Source of the DNA: Pseudomonas xantholysinigenes
GTDB lineage: Bacteria > Pseudomonadota > Gammaproteobacteria > Pseudomonadales > Pseudomonadaceae
Assembly: GCF_014268885.2 (NCBI RefSeq)
Contig: NZ_CP077095.1
Span: 5,098,001 to 5,162,000 of the forward strand
Direction: 5' to 3'
Length of the DNA stretch: 64,000 nucleotides
The position numbers were made by a program, and so were the translations under genes. The notes under the pieces are model-generated. The model saw only the letters and a program-made list of their open reading frames with translations, made no database searches and had not been told where the DNA came from. Of this stretch, positions 29,123 to 38,976 are shown piece by piece; within the stretch, counting starts at the first letter, position 1, and each line of letters starts with the position of its first letter.

Positions 29123-29500
29123 ATGGCCCGCCTGCCCACCGCCATCAACCTGCACAAAGCCTCCAAGACCCTCACCCTCACCTACGCCCCCGGCGAGGTC
29201 TATCACCTGCCCGCCGAGTTCCTGCGCGTGCACTCCCCTTCCGCCGAGGTCCAGGGCCACGGCAATCCCATCCTGCAATTTGGCAAGATCAACGTCGGGC
29301 TCAGCGGCCTGGAGCCGGCCGGTCAATACGCACTGAAATTGACCTTCGACGACGGCCATGACTCAGGATTGTTCACCTGGGAATACCTCGAGCAACTGTG
29401 CCTGCGCCAGGAGCAGCTGTGGGCCGAGTACCTGGACGACCTGCACAAGGCCGGCAAATCCCGCGACCCGTCCGAATCGGTAGTGAAACTGATGCTCTAG
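29123..29500 (+). CDS. DUF971 (gamma-butyrobetaine hydroxylase-like N-terminal) domain protein
   Basis: This 125-residue protein is a free-standing DUF971 domain: LHKASKTLTLTYAPGEVYHL, LPAEFLRVHSPSAEVQGHG, VGLSGLEPAGQYALKLTFDD and SGLFTWEYLEQLCL. The same domain forms the N-terminus of gamma-butyrobetaine dioxygenases and appears near iron-sulfur scaffold proteins. No catalytic role is established for the single-domain form. AGGAGAGATAACCC precedes the ATG. It sits between hslU and the PHA operon, as I recall for other pseudomonads. Confidence 0.85.
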   Translation: MARLPTAINLHKASKTLTLTYAPGEVYHLPAEFLRVHSPSAEVQGHGNPILQFGKINVGLSGLEPAGQYALKLTFDDGHDSGLFTWEYLEQLCLRQEQLWAEYLDDLHKAGKSRDPSESVVKLML

Positions 29501-29836
29501 CGCAAGGCCCCCAGGCTTTAGAGCGCATTTTCTAATCTCATCTGCTTGAATGCCTGAATGGCAGCCAATGACTGGCTGTCTTGCGCATTACATGAAAGTC
29601 GGGTAACCAATGGGGCTGGCAAGTTCCCTGCATCGCTTTTCAGGCAAGCAGGGCCAGGCCGGTATGTAGAGGTCGCGAGCGAAAGCAGGTTGTCTTCACA
29701 CGCAGAAACCCCCGCAGCTCATCACCGCCACGCATCCGGTCGCAGCACCGCTGTTCCTTATCACTGGTCACCCGAGTAGCAGTACCGGGCTGTCACAGCA
29801 CGCCGGTACTCGTCTCAGGACAACGGAGCGTCGTAG
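29501..29836. other. Intergenic region before phaC1
   Basis: These 336 bases hold no credible gene. They contain the sigma-54-like site at 29617-29632 and a CCCTGC/GCAGGG inverted pair (29626-29631 and 29648-29653) overlapping its 3' end. ACGGAGCGTCGTAG supplies the phaC1 ribosome site. Confidence 0.7.
29617..29632 (+). promoter_or_regulatory. Candidate sigma-54 promoter of phaC1
   Basis: TGGCAAGTTCCCTGCA carries the GG and GC doublets at the exact 10-base interval of the -24/-12 consensus TGGCACGRNNNTTGCW. Three positions differ (A for C, T for R, C for T). A -24/-12 promoter before phaC1 was described in P. aeruginosa; here it is a sequence match only. Confidence 0.5.
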
Positions 29837-31516
29837 ATGAGTAACAAGAACAACGATGAGTTGCAGCGGCAGGCCTCGGAAAACACCCTGGGGCTCAATC
29901 CGGTCATCGGCATTCGCCGCAAGGATCTGCTGACCTCGGCGCGCACGGTGCTGCGCCAGGCCATGCGCCAGCCGTTGCACAGCGCCCGTCACGTGGCGCA
30001 TTTCGGCCTGGAACTGAAAAACGTGCTGCTGGGCAAGTCGACCCTGCAGCCAGAGGGCGACGACCGCCGGTTCAACGACCCGGCCTGGAGCCAGAACCCG
30101 CTGTACCGTCGCTACCTGCAGACCTACCTGGCCTGGCGCAAGGAGCTCAACGACTGGATCGGCAGCAGCGACCTTTCGCCACAGGACATCAGCCGCGGCC
30201 AGTTCGTCATCAACTTGCTGACCGAGGCCATGGCGCCCACCAACACCCTGTCCAACCCGGCGGCGATCAAGCGCTTCTTCGAAACCGGTGGCAAGAGCCT
30301 GCTCGACGGCCTGTCGCACCTGGCCAAGGACATGGTCAACAACGGCGGCATGCCCAGCCAGGTCAACATGGAGGCCTTCGAGGTCGGCAAGAACCTGGGC
30401 ACCAGCGAAGGCTCGGTGGTGTACCGCAATGATGTGCTGGAGCTGATACAGTACCGGCCGATCACCGAACAGGTGCACAGCCGTCCTCTGCTGGTGGTGC
30501 CGCCGCAGATCAACAAGTTCTATGTATTCGACCTGAGCCCGGAAAAGAGCCTGGCACGCTTCTGCCTGCGCTCACAGCAGCAGACCTTCATCATCAGCTG
30601 GCGCAACCCGACCAAGGCCCAGCGCGAATGGGGCCTGTCCACCTACATCGACGCCCTCAAGGAAGCGGTCGACGCGGTACTGGCGATCACCGGCAGCAAG
30701 GACCTGAACATGCTCGGCGCCTGCTCCGGCGGCATCACCTGCACCGCGCTGGTCGGCCACTACGCCGCCCTGGGCGAGAAAAAGGTCAACGCCCTCACCC
30801 TGCTGGTCAGCGTGCTCGATACCACGGTCGATACCCAGGTCGCCCTGTTCGTCGACGAACAGACCCTCGAGGCCGCCAAGCGCCACTCCTACCAGGCCGG
30901 CGTACTCGAGGGCAGCGACATGGCCAAGGTGTTCGCCTGGATGCGCCCCAACGACCTGATCTGGAATTATTGGGTCAACAACTACCTGCTCGGCAACGAG
31001 CCACCGGTGTTCGACATCCTGTTCTGGAACAACGATACCACCCGCTTGCCGGCCGCCTTCCATGGCGACCTGATCGAGATGTTCAAGAACAACCCGCTGA
31101 CCCGCTCCGATGCCCTGGAAGTCTGCGGCACCGCCATCGACCTGAAGAAAGTCGAGTGCGACATCTACAGCGTCGCTGGCACCGCCGACCACATCACCCC
31201 CTGGCAGTCGTGCTACCGCTCGGCGCACCTGTTCGGCGGCAAGATCGAGTTCGTGCTGTCCAACAGCGGGCATATCCAGAGCATCCTCAACCCTCCGGGC
31301 AACCCCAAGGCACGCTTCATGACCGGCGAGGACCGTCCGGACGATCCGTTGGCCTGGCAGGAGAACGCGGTCAAGCATGCCGACTCCTGGTGGCTGCACT
31401 GGCAGACCTGGCTGGGCGAACGCGCCGGCGAACTGAAGAAAGCCCCTACACGGCTGGGTAATCGTGCCTATGGCGCAGGCGAGGCCGCGCCGGGAACCTA
31501 CGTCCACGAACGTTGA
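29837..31516 (+). CDS. phaC1: Class II medium-chain-length PHA synthase 1
   Basis: This 559-residue enzyme polymerises (R)-3-hydroxyacyl-CoA into polyhydroxyalkanoate at the granule surface. The nucleophile is Cys296 in the lipase-like box GACSGG, with Asp451 (TADHITPW) and His479 (NSGHIQSI) completing the triad; I located these codons directly. SRPLLVVPPQINKFYVFDLS and WAWMRPNDLIWNYWVNNYLL-like blocks are class II features. It is the first gene of phaC1-phaZ-phaC2-phaD, and the length equals that of P. putida PhaC1. Confidence 0.98.
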   Translation: MSNKNNDELQRQASENTLGLNPVIGIRRKDLLTSARTVLRQAMRQPLHSARHVAHFGLELKNVLLGKSTLQPEGDDRRFNDPAWSQNPLYRRYLQTYLAWRKELNDWIGSSDLSPQDISRGQFVINLLTEAMAPTNTLSNPAAIKRFFETGGKSLLDGLSHLAKDMVNNGGMPSQVNMEAFEVGKNLGTSEGSVVYRNDVLELIQYRPITEQVHSRPLLVVPPQINKFYVFDLSPEKSLARFCLRSQQQTFIISWRNPTKAQREWGLSTYIDALKEAVDAVLAITGSKDLNMLGACSGGITCTALVGHYAALGEKKVNALTLLVSVLDTTVDTQVALFVDEQTLEAAKRHSYQAGVLEGSDMAKVFAWMRPNDLIWNYWVNNYLLGNEPPVFDILFWNNDTTRLPAAFHGDLIEMFKNNPLTRSDALEVCGTAIDLKKVECDIYSVAGTADHITPWQSCYRSAHLFGGKIEFVLSNSGHIQSILNPPGNPKARFMTGEDRPDDPLAWQENAVKHADSWWLHWQTWLGERAGELKKAPTRLGNRAYGAGEAAPGTYVHER

Positions 31517-31525
31517 GCTGAACCG

Positions 31526-31553
31526 CCACGCGGCGCCTGTCGGGGCCGCGTGG
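31526..31553 (+). terminator. Hairpin between phaC1 and phaZ
   Basis: CCACGCGGC and GCCGCGTGG form a 9-bp perfect stem with a 10-base loop, 10 bases after the phaC1 stop. Only short T stretches follow. It may protect phaC1 mRNA or cause partial termination before phaZ. Confidence 0.6.
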
Positions 31554-31580
31554 TGCTACTTTCACCCTAGAGTCACGCGC

Positions 31581-32432
31581 ATGCCGGAACCGTACATTTT
31601 CAGGACCGTCGAGCTGGACCAGCAGTCCATCCGCACCGCGGTCCGCCCGGGCAAGCCACACTTGACGCCGCTGCTGATTTTCAACGGCATCGGCGCCAAC
31701 CTTGAGCTGGTGTTCCCCTTCATCGAGGCGCTGGACCCGGACCTGGAGGTCATCGCCTTCGACGTGCCCGGGGTCGGCGGCTCGTCCACGCCGCGCCATC
31801 CCTACCGCTTTCCCGGCCTGGCCAAACTGACCGCGCGCATGCTCGACTACCTGGACTACGGCCAGGTCAATGTCATCGGCGTATCCTGGGGCGGCGCGCT
31901 GGCGCAGCAGTTCGCCCACGACTACCCCGAGCGCTGCAAGAAACTGGTGCTGGCCGCCACCGCCGCCGGCGCGGTGATGGTGCCGGGCAAGCCCAAGGTG
32001 CTGTGGATGATGGCCAGCCCTCGGCGCTACATCCAGCCTTCCCACGTGATCCGCATCGCCCCACTGATCTACGGCGGTGGCTTTCGCCGCGACCCGGACC
32101 TGGCCATGCACCACGCCTCCAAGGTGCGCTCCGGCGGCAAGCTGGGCTACTACTGGCAATTGTTCGCCGGCCTTGGCTGGACCAGCATCCATTGGCTGCA
32201 CAAGATCCACCAGCCGACCCTGGTGCTGGCCGGCGACGACGACCCGCTGATCCCGCTGATCAACATGCGCCTGCTGGCCTGGCGAATTCCCAATGCCCAG
32301 CTACACATAATCGACGACGGCCACCTGTTCCTGATCACCCGGGCCGAAGCCGTCGCCCCGATCATCATGAAATTCCTCCAGCAGGAGCGCCAGCGCGCGG
32401 TCATGCACCCACGGCCCGCAGCGGGCACCTGA
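31581..32432 (+). CDS. phaZ: Intracellular medium-chain-length PHA depolymerase
   Basis: This 283-residue alpha/beta hydrolase releases 3-hydroxy acids from stored PHA. Ser102 in GVSWGG, Asp221 in AGDDDPLIP and His248 in DDGHLF form the triad, at the residue numbers known for P. putida PhaZ. The start at 31581 (MPEPYIFRTVELD) matches the normal length. Its location between the two synthase genes allows turnover together with synthesis. Confidence 0.97.
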   Translation: MPEPYIFRTVELDQQSIRTAVRPGKPHLTPLLIFNGIGANLELVFPFIEALDPDLEVIAFDVPGVGGSSTPRHPYRFPGLAKLTARMLDYLDYGQVNVIGVSWGGALAQQFAHDYPERCKKLVLAATAAGAVMVPGKPKVLWMMASPRRYIQPSHVIRIAPLIYGGGFRRDPDLAMHHASKVRSGGKLGYYWQLFAGLGWTSIHWLHKIHQPTLVLAGDDDPLIPLINMRLLAWRIPNAQLHIIDDGHLFLITRAEAVAPIIMKFLQQERQRAVMHPRPAAGT

Positions 32433-32515
32433 CGCCATGCGCAAGGCAGGCTCGGCCCACGGGGGCACGGGCTTGCCCAGTGCTTGGCCCGATTGCTAAA
32501 CGAGGGAGTGTTGGC

Positions 32516-34198
32516 ATGAAGGACAAACCGGCTAAAGGGATGGCCCCCGTCCCCGCCACCAGCATGAACGTGCAGAACGCCATCACCGGGCTGCGCGGTC
32601 GCGACCTGATCTCGACCTTGCGCCAGGTCGGCCGGATTGGCCTGCGCAACCCGCTGCACACCGCGCATCACCTGCTCAGCCTGGGCGGCCAGCTGGGCCG
32701 CGTATTGATCGGTGATTCTTCGCTGCAGCCGCACCCAAGGGACAGCCGCTTCAGCGACCCGACCTGGAGCCATAACCCGTTCTACCGCCGTGGCCTGCAA
32801 GCCTACCTGGCCTGGCAGCGACAGACCCGCCAGTGGATCGAGGAAAGCAGCCTGGAGGACGACGACCGGGCGCGGGCGCAGTTCCTGTTCACCCTGATCA
32901 GCGATGCCGTGTCGCCGAGCAACTCGTTGCTCAACCCGCTGGCGGTCAAGGAGCTGTTCAACAGCGGTGGCCAGAGCCTGCTGCGTGGCGCCAGCCACCT
33001 GCTCGACGATCTGCGGCACAACGACGGCCTGCCGCGCCAGGTGGACGAACGTGCCTTCGAAGTCGGTGGCAATCTCGCCGCCACCCCCGGCGCCGTGGTA
33101 TTTCGCAACGAACTGCTGGAGCTGATCCAGTACAAGCCCATGAGCGAGAAACAGTACGCCCGTCCGCTGCTGGTGGTGCCGCCGCAGATCAACAAGTTCT
33201 ACATCTTCGACCTCGGCCCGACCAACAGCTTTGTCCAGTACATGCTCAAGCAAGGCTTGCAGGTGTTCATGGTCAGCTGGCGCAATCCCGACCCTCGTCA
33301 CCGCGAATGGGGGCTGTCGAGCTATGTACAGGCCCTGGAAGAAGCACTCAATGCTTGCCGCAGCATCAGCGGCAGCCGCGACCCAAACCTGATGGGCGCC
33401 TGCGCCGGCGGCCTGACCATGGCCGCGCTACAAGGCCATTTGCGAGCCAAGCAGCAATTACGCAAGGTCCGCAGCGCCACCTACCTGGTAAGCCTGCTCG
33501 ACAGCCAGTTCGACAGCCCCGCCAGCCTGTTTGCCGATGAGCAAACCATCGAAGCCGCCAAGCGCCGCTCCTACCAGCGCGGCGTGCTCGACGGCGGCGA
33601 GGTGGCACGGATCTTCGCCTGGATGCGCCCCAACGACCTGATCTGGAACTACTGGGTCAACAACTACCTGATGGGCAAGACCCCACCGGCTTTCGACATC
33701 CTCTACTGGAATGCCGACAACACCCGCCTACCGGCCGCCCTGCACGGTGACCTGCTGGACTTCTTCAAGCTAAACCCGCTGACCTTCCCGGCAGGGCTCG
33801 AAGTGTGCGGCACGCCGATCGACCTCAAGCAGGTCGACCTGGACAGCTTCACCGTGGCCGGCAGCAACGACCACATCACGCCCTGGGACGCGGTGTATCG
33901 CTCGGCGCTGCTGCTGGGCGGCGAACGGCGTTTCATCCTGGCCAACAGCGGGCATATCCAGAGCATCATCAACCCCCCCGGCAACCCCAAGGCCTACTAC
34001 CTGGACAACCCCAAGCTCTCCAGCGACCCGCGCGCCTGGTTCCATGACGCCGCGCGCCACGATGGCAGCTGGTGGCCGCTGTGGCTGGACTGGATCAGCC
34101 AGCGCTCCGGTACCTTGAAGGCACCGCGCAGCGAGCTGGGCAACGCCACCTATCCACCGCTGGGCCCCGCGCCAGGCACCTACGTACTGGCCCGCTGA
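32516..34198 (+). CDS. phaC2: Class II medium-chain-length PHA synthase 2
   Basis: This 560-residue paralogue of PhaC1 has Cys296 in GACAGG, Asp452 (NDHITPWD) and His480 (NSGHIQSII). It shares long blocks with PhaC1, such as RPLLVVPPQINKFY and FAWMRPNDLIWNYWVNNYL, so an old duplication is clear. CGAGGGAGTGTTGGC leads into the ATG at 32516. PhaC2 usually accepts a slightly different chain-length range. phaD starts four bases after its stop. Confidence 0.97.
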   Translation: MKDKPAKGMAPVPATSMNVQNAITGLRGRDLISTLRQVGRIGLRNPLHTAHHLLSLGGQLGRVLIGDSSLQPHPRDSRFSDPTWSHNPFYRRGLQAYLAWQRQTRQWIEESSLEDDDRARAQFLFTLISDAVSPSNSLLNPLAVKELFNSGGQSLLRGASHLLDDLRHNDGLPRQVDERAFEVGGNLAATPGAVVFRNELLELIQYKPMSEKQYARPLLVVPPQINKFYIFDLGPTNSFVQYMLKQGLQVFMVSWRNPDPRHREWGLSSYVQALEEALNACRSISGSRDPNLMGACAGGLTMAALQGHLRAKQQLRKVRSATYLVSLLDSQFDSPASLFADEQTIEAAKRRSYQRGVLDGGEVARIFAWMRPNDLIWNYWVNNYLMGKTPPAFDILYWNADNTRLPAALHGDLLDFFKLNPLTFPAGLEVCGTPIDLKQVDLDSFTVAGSNDHITPWDAVYRSALLLGGERRFILANSGHIQSIINPPGNPKAYYLDNPKLSSDPRAWFHDAARHDGSWWPLWLDWISQRSGTLKAPRSELGNATYPPLGPAPGTYVLAR

Positions 34199-34202
34199 CC
34201 GG

Positions 34203-34817
34203 ATGAAAACCCGTGACCGAATCCTCGAATGTGCCTTGCAGCTGTTCAACCGCCAGGGCGAGCCGAACGTCTCGACCCTGGAGATAGCCAACGAGCTGGG
34301 CATCAGCCCCGGCAACCTGTACTACCACTTCCACGGCAAGGAGCCCCTGGTAATCGGCCTGTTCGAGCGTTTCGAAGAACAGCTGATGCCGTTGCTCGAC
34401 CCACCACTGGACGTGCGCCTGGACGCCGAGGACTACTGGTTGTTCCTGCACCTGATCGTCGAGCGCATGGCCCAGTACCGCTTCCTGTTCCAGGACCTGT
34501 CCAACCTCACCGGACGCCTGCCCAAGCTGGCCCGGGGCATGCGCAGCCTGATCAACGCGCTCAAGCGCACCCTGGCCGCGCTGCTCGCCAGCCTCAAGGG
34601 CCAGGGCCAGGTGACCAGCGAGACCCAGGCACTGGGGCAGTTGGTGGAGCAGATCACCCTGACCCTGATGTGCTCGCTGGACTACCAGCGGGTGCTGGGC
34701 CGCGAGGGTGACGTGGGCGTGGTGGTGTACCAGGTGATGATGCTGGTGGCACCCCACCTGCACGCCCCAGCGCGCAAAGCCGCCGAGCAACTGGCGATGC
34801 GCTATCTGGAGACGTAG
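34203..34817 (+). CDS. phaD: TetR-like regulator of PHA genes
   Basis: This 204-residue protein has an N-terminal TetR helix-turn-helix (TRDRILECALQLFNRQGEPN, TLEIANELGISPGNLYYHFH). The C-terminal helical domain would bind an effector, reported to be a fatty-acid-derived compound. In P. putida PhaD activates the phaC1 and phaI promoters. It closes the phaC1 operon. In other pseudomonads phaF faces its 3' end, but here a chemoreceptor gene does (see findings). Confidence 0.95.
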   Translation: MKTRDRILECALQLFNRQGEPNVSTLEIANELGISPGNLYYHFHGKEPLVIGLFERFEEQLMPLLDPPLDVRLDAEDYWLFLHLIVERMAQYRFLFQDLSNLTGRLPKLARGMRSLINALKRTLAALLASLKGQGQVTSETQALGQLVEQITLTLMCSLDYQRVLGREGDVGVVVYQVMMLVAPHLHAPARKAAEQLAMRYLET

Positions 34818-34859
34818 GCGCCAGCGTTGCCGGCGAACACCGGCATCGCGAAGCAGTCA
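34818..34859. other. Left junction of the apparent inversion
   Basis: This 42-bp gap separates the convergent phaD and chemoreceptor genes. It contains TTGCCGGCGAACACC (34827-34841), identical to 50503-50517 in the phaF/ABC transporter gap. The flanking gene order departs from that of other pseudomonads at this point. Confidence 0.6.
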
Positions 34860-36803
34860 TCACAGGCTGAAGCGCCCCACCATACCGCGCAGTTGCTGCC
34901 CCAGCTGCTCCAGCTCGCCACTCGACGCTGCCGTCTGCTCACTGGCCACGCTGGTCCGGTCGGACACATCGCGCACATTGATCACGCTGCGGTTGATCTG
35001 TTCGGCCACCACGCTCTGTTGCTCGCTGGCCGTGGCAATCTGCTGGTTCATGCCCTGGATGGTCGACACCGTCGCGGTAATCTGCCCCAGGGCATCACCG
35101 GCCTTGCGGCTGAGCTCGACACTCTGCTCGGTCAAGCGCTTGCTGTTGTCCAGCAAACCAGTGACCTCATCGGTCCCCCGGTGCAGGTTGTCGATCAGTT
35201 GCTCGATTTCCTCGGTCGACTGCTGCGTACGCTGGGCCAGCCCGCGCACTTCGTCGGCGACCACGGCAAACCCACGCCCGGCTTCACCCGCCCGGGCCGC
35301 CTCGATGGCGGCATTGAGCGCCAGCAGGTTGGTCTGTTCCGAGACCGACTTGATGACATCGAGGATCGAACCGATACGCTGGCTCTCGTCCGACAAATGG
35401 CCCATGGCCTGCAGGCAATGATCCATCTGCCCTGCCAATTGCTCGATGCGCGAGATAGCCTCGGCCACCACTTGGTCGCCCAGTTGCGCCTGGCTGTCGG
35501 CCGTAGTCGCCGCCAGCGAAGCCTGTTCGGCGTTCTGCGCCACCTCCTGCACCGTGGCGCTCATCTGGTTCATCGCCGTGGCCACCTGGTCGGTTTCCTC
35601 GCGCTGCTGGTTGATCCGCTCGCGGGTGTCGACACTGGTGCTCGCCAGCTCCGCGGCGGCCCGGGACAAGTGCCCGACGCCCTGGTCGATACCGCCGAGC
35701 AGTTCGCGCAGGCTCAAGGTCATCTCGCGCATGCTGGTCTGTAACTGGCCCATTTCATCGCGGCGCGCCACCGTGTCCACCTGGCTGAGGTCGCCCCGGG
35801 CGATGCGCGATGCCTGGGCCAGGGTCTGGTGCAAGGGTCGGGTGATCTGCCCGGTGATCAACCAGCCGGCCAGCACGCCTACCAGCAGCGCCAGCACCGC
35901 CACGCTGGTCAGCAACGACCGGGCTGCCAGGGCCTCGCTGTCGCGCTGCTCGACCTTGCGCTGGCCCAGTTCGACACTGACGGCGCGCAGTTCCTCGCCC
36001 ATTTTCTCCATGCCGTCCTGCAGCTGCTCCACCTGCAGCGCCGCCCCCCGATAGCGCTGCAGGCTATCGCGGTAGCGGGCCAGCTCGACACCCGGGCGCT
36101 CCATCAGGGCGCGCGGCAGGCCCAATGGCGCAACCCCTCGGAGCAATTGCTCCAGGCTGGTATCGGCGGCATCCAGCGCGCTGTCGCCGACCGCGGCGAA
36201 GCTGCTCATCGGCACAAAGGTATAGGCCGGCACCAGACTCTGCTGGTTGGCGCTTTCGACATGCCGGCTCAGGTTGTCCATGAGCCCGACCACGTTGCCC
36301 TGTTGGCCATCCGCGGGCATTTTCAGCAAGGCCTGGGTCTGCAGGTCGTCGATGACCTTGGCCAATGTTTCGGCCTGCTCCAGCATGGCCGTGCGCAACC
36401 CCTGGCGGCTGTCGACGGCACGCTGCAGCGCGTTGAAGTCATCTTGCAGGCGCTGCAGCAATTGCAGTTTCTGGGTCAGCATCTCCCGTGACTGGTCCAC
36501 GCTGGACCGCTGCTGCAAGGCGCTCATGCGGCTTTGCAACTGGTCGAGAATGCGCGTGATGCGGGTGCGGCTGGTGTCATCGCTGAGCACCCGATAGGTG
36601 ATGCGCTCGGCGCGCAGGTCCTTGGTCAGGTCGTTGATGGCGCCGATTTCGCTGAGTTGCTCCGAGCGGCTGATGGCGCCGTCCAGGGCGCGCCAGCCAC
36701 TGACCGTGGTGGCCAGGGTGAGGATCAGCACCACGGCGAAGCCGAGGGTGAGCTTGTGCGCGACCCTCAGGTTGCCGAGCTTGCGGTCGAGGTAAGCGAA
36801 CAT
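34860..36803 (-). CDS. Methyl-accepting chemotaxis protein, probable HBM-type sensor
   Basis: This 647-residue receptor has a first membrane helix at about 17-40 ([20 protein letters not shown]), an all-helical periplasmic domain of about 250 residues, a second helix near 293-318, HAMP and a signalling domain with [20 protein letters not shown] near residue 504. The sensor size and the LRAERITYR pattern in its first helix resemble helical bimodular (HBM) receptors such as McpS and McpQ of P. putida, which bind TCA-cycle acids or citrate. The start at 36803 ([11 protein letters not shown]) has GGAG upstream. The ligand is an inference. Confidence 0.88.
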   Translation of the reverse strand: MFAYLDRKLGNLRVAHKLTLGFAVVLILTLATTVSGWRALDGAISRSEQLSEIGAINDLTKDLRAERITYRVLSDDTSRTRITRILDQLQSRMSALQQRSSVDQSREMLTQKLQLLQRLQDDFNALQRAVDSRQGLRTAMLEQAETLAKVIDDLQTQALLKMPADGQQGNVVGLMDNLSRHVESANQQSLVPAYTFVPMSSFAAVGDSALDAADTSLEQLLRGVAPLGLPRALMERPGVELARYRDSLQRYRGAALQVEQLQDGMEKMGEELRAVSVELGQRKVEQRDSEALAARSLLTSVAVLALLVGVLAGWLITGQITRPLHQTLAQASRIARGDLSQVDTVARRDEMGQLQTSMREMTLSLRELLGGIDQGVGHLSRAAAELASTSVDTRERINQQREETDQVATAMNQMSATVQEVAQNAEQASLAATTADSQAQLGDQVVAEAISRIEQLAGQMDHCLQAMGHLSDESQRIGSILDVIKSVSEQTNLLALNAAIEAARAGEAGRGFAVVADEVRGLAQRTQQSTEEIEQLIDNLHRGTDEVTGLLDNSKRLTEQSVELSRKAGDALGQITATVSTIQGMNQQIATASEQQSVVAEQINRSVINVRDVSDRTSVASEQTAASSGELEQLGQQLRGMVGRFSL

Positions 36804-36915
36804 GACAGGTCTCCGTCCAGATGAGAGTGGGCCATAGCGGCACATTGCCGCCATGGTCAACGCTCATCGGCACGGAAGCTGCCGGACTCGACCTGTAAAT
36901 TGGGTAGGAAAAGTC

Positions 36916-36951
36916 TTTGCAGGCTGCGGGAATGTTCCGGCAGCCTGCAAA
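36916..36951 (-). terminator. Terminator between the two chemoreceptor genes
   Basis: TTTGCAGGCTGC and GCAGCCTGCAAA form a 12-bp perfect stem. On the minus strand it lies nine bases after the stop of the 638-residue receptor gene and is followed by GACTTTTCC, so it should end that transcript. Confidence 0.8.
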
Positions 36952-36960
36952 ACGCTGGCG

Positions 36961-38877
36961 CTACAGACGGAAACGCCTGACCAGTTCCTGCAAGTGTGTG
37001 CCCAGGCGGGCGAGTTCGACGCTGGAGCTGGCGGTCTCCTCGCTGGCCGCCGAGGTCTGGTCGGAGATGTCGCGCACGTTCATCACGCTGCGGTTGATCT
37101 CCTCGGCCACGGCGCTCTGTTGCTCGGCCGCGGTGGCGATCTGCTGGTTCATCGCCTGGATCGACGACACGGTCTGGGTGATGGTGGCCAGCGAGCCGCC
37201 GGCACGACGGGTCAGTTCGACACTGCTGTCGGTCAGCCCGCGGCTGCTGTCCATCACGCTGGCCACGCGCTCGGTACCACTCTGCAAGCCGGAGATCAGT
37301 TCTTCGATTTCCTCGGTGGAGTGCTGGGTACGCTGGGCCAGGCTGCGCACTTCATCGGCGACCACGGCGAAGCCACGCCCCGCCTCACCGGCCCGCGCCG
37401 CCTCGATGGCGGCGTTGAGCGCCAGCAGGTTGGTCTGTTGCGCCACCGCCTTGATCACGTCGAGCACGCTGCCGATCTTGTCGCTTTCGGCCTTGAGCTG
37501 GTTCATGGCCTCGCTGGAGTTCACCACTTCGCTCGCCAGGCGTTCGATCTGGGCGATGGCCTGGGCGACCACTTTGTCACCCTCGCGGGCCTGCTGGTCG
37601 GCCACCAGTGCCGCTTCCGAGGCCTGTTCGGCGTTGCGCGCGACCTCCTGCACAGTGGCGGCCATCTCGTTCATGGCAGTGGCCACCTGGTCGGTTTCGA
37701 CCTTCTGATTGTTGACCCCGGCGCTGGTCTGCTCGGTCACCGCCGACAGTTCCTCGGCGGCACTGGCGATCTGCGTGACGCCATCGCCAATGCCGCCGAT
37801 CAGCTCGCGCAGGCTCTGGGTCATGCGCTGCATGCTGGCCTGCAACTGGCCCAGTTCGTCGCGGCGCTCGACGTTCAGGTCCTGGCGCAGGTCGCCGCCG
37901 GCCACCCGCTCGGCGGCGGCGAGGGTCTGGCGCAACGGCACGATGATCTGCCGGGTGATGGCGAAGGCCGCCAGCACACCGAGCAGCAAGGCCAAGGCGG
38001 TGGCGCCGGCGAGCAAGGTCTTGGCTTGCTGGGTACCCTGGTCGCGGACCTTGGTCTGGGATTCGGTCATTTGCAGACTGGTGTCCAGCAGCACGGTGCC
38101 TTGCGCGGCCATCCGCGCCAGGGCCTGCTCGCTGGCGGCCTGGGCGTTGCCCACCTGGAGCACGGCGTCGCGGTAGGCGGCCAACGCCTCGGCGGCCTCG
38201 TCGAGCCCGGCAGCGTATTCGGGGGGTAACTTGGTGGGCAGCGCCTTGAGCACCGGCAGGGCCTGGTCGATGGCCTGCAACGCCGTCTGCTGGAATTCAG
38301 CCTTGCCACTGTAGGTGTAGCCACGCACCTGGAATCGCGCCTGCTGCAGCTGTGCGCTGACCTCCACGGCCTCCTGGTACTGGCCAATGTCGCCGGCCTG
38401 GCGCAGCCGCTGCTGGACCTTGGCGATGAGCTCGGCGGCCTTGTCGGCGCTGTCGCCCAGCACCTGGCGGCTGGCGCTGCGGCGCTGGTCGGCCTGCTTG
38501 AGCTCGCTGAAAGCCTGCTGGTACTGGCGCACGGCGTCGCGTTGCTGCTCCAGGCGCTGGCGGTCGGCCGGCAGCTCGATCTGGCCGAGCATGAACTGCA
38601 CCTGGCGTTCGACGTTGGCCAGCGACTTCTCCAATTCGCTCACCGCGGCCTGGTCACGGTTGCGTTCATAGTGCTGGCGGGCGATGCGCAGCTCCTGGGT
38701 GTACTGGTGGATCACCGAGATATTGCCGAGCTTGTCGCCACGGCTGGTCACGCTGTCCAGGCCCATCCAGCCGCTGAAGGTAATGGCAAGGGTGAGCAAC
38801 AGGACCAGGCCGAAACCGATCCCCAGCTTGCGGTTGACACTCATATTTCCCAGAGACTGGGCGAACCAACGGTACAT
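36961..38877 (-). CDS. Methyl-accepting chemotaxis protein, probable HBM-type sensor
   Basis: This 638-residue receptor begins [20 protein letters not shown], with the first membrane helix at about 20-40, a long helical periplasmic domain with [10 protein letters not shown] in its first helix, a second helix near 280-305, HAMP, and a signalling tip [20 protein letters not shown] near 499. It is clearly paralogous to the receptor encoded next, yet the sensor domains differ widely, so different ligands are expected. One of the pair is likely the counterpart of the citrate receptor McpQ of KT2440. Confidence 0.88.
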   Translation of the reverse strand: MYRWFAQSLGNMSVNRKLGIGFGLVLLLTLAITFSGWMGLDSVTSRGDKLGNISVIHQYTQELRIARQHYERNRDQAAVSELEKSLANVERQVQFMLGQIELPADRQRLEQQRDAVRQYQQAFSELKQADQRRSASRQVLGDSADKAAELIAKVQQRLRQAGDIGQYQEAVEVSAQLQQARFQVRGYTYSGKAEFQQTALQAIDQALPVLKALPTKLPPEYAAGLDEAAEALAAYRDAVLQVGNAQAASEQALARMAAQGTVLLDTSLQMTESQTKVRDQGTQQAKTLLAGATALALLLGVLAAFAITRQIIVPLRQTLAAAERVAGGDLRQDLNVERRDELGQLQASMQRMTQSLRELIGGIGDGVTQIASAAEELSAVTEQTSAGVNNQKVETDQVATAMNEMAATVQEVARNAEQASEAALVADQQAREGDKVVAQAIAQIERLASEVVNSSEAMNQLKAESDKIGSVLDVIKAVAQQTNLLALNAAIEAARAGEAGRGFAVVADEVRSLAQRTQHSTEEIEELISGLQSGTERVASVMDSSRGLTDSSVELTRRAGGSLATITQTVSSIQAMNQQIATAAEQQSAVAEEINRSVMNVRDISDQTSAASEETASSSVELARLGTHLQELVRRFRL

Positions 38878-38976
38878 AGACGACTCCCCGACGCATGGCA
38901 GTACGGATTATTGTTTTCTTGCACAGGCCATCGGCGCACGGAGGGGAAACTTGATGGGAAAAAGCTGACCAGCCTG

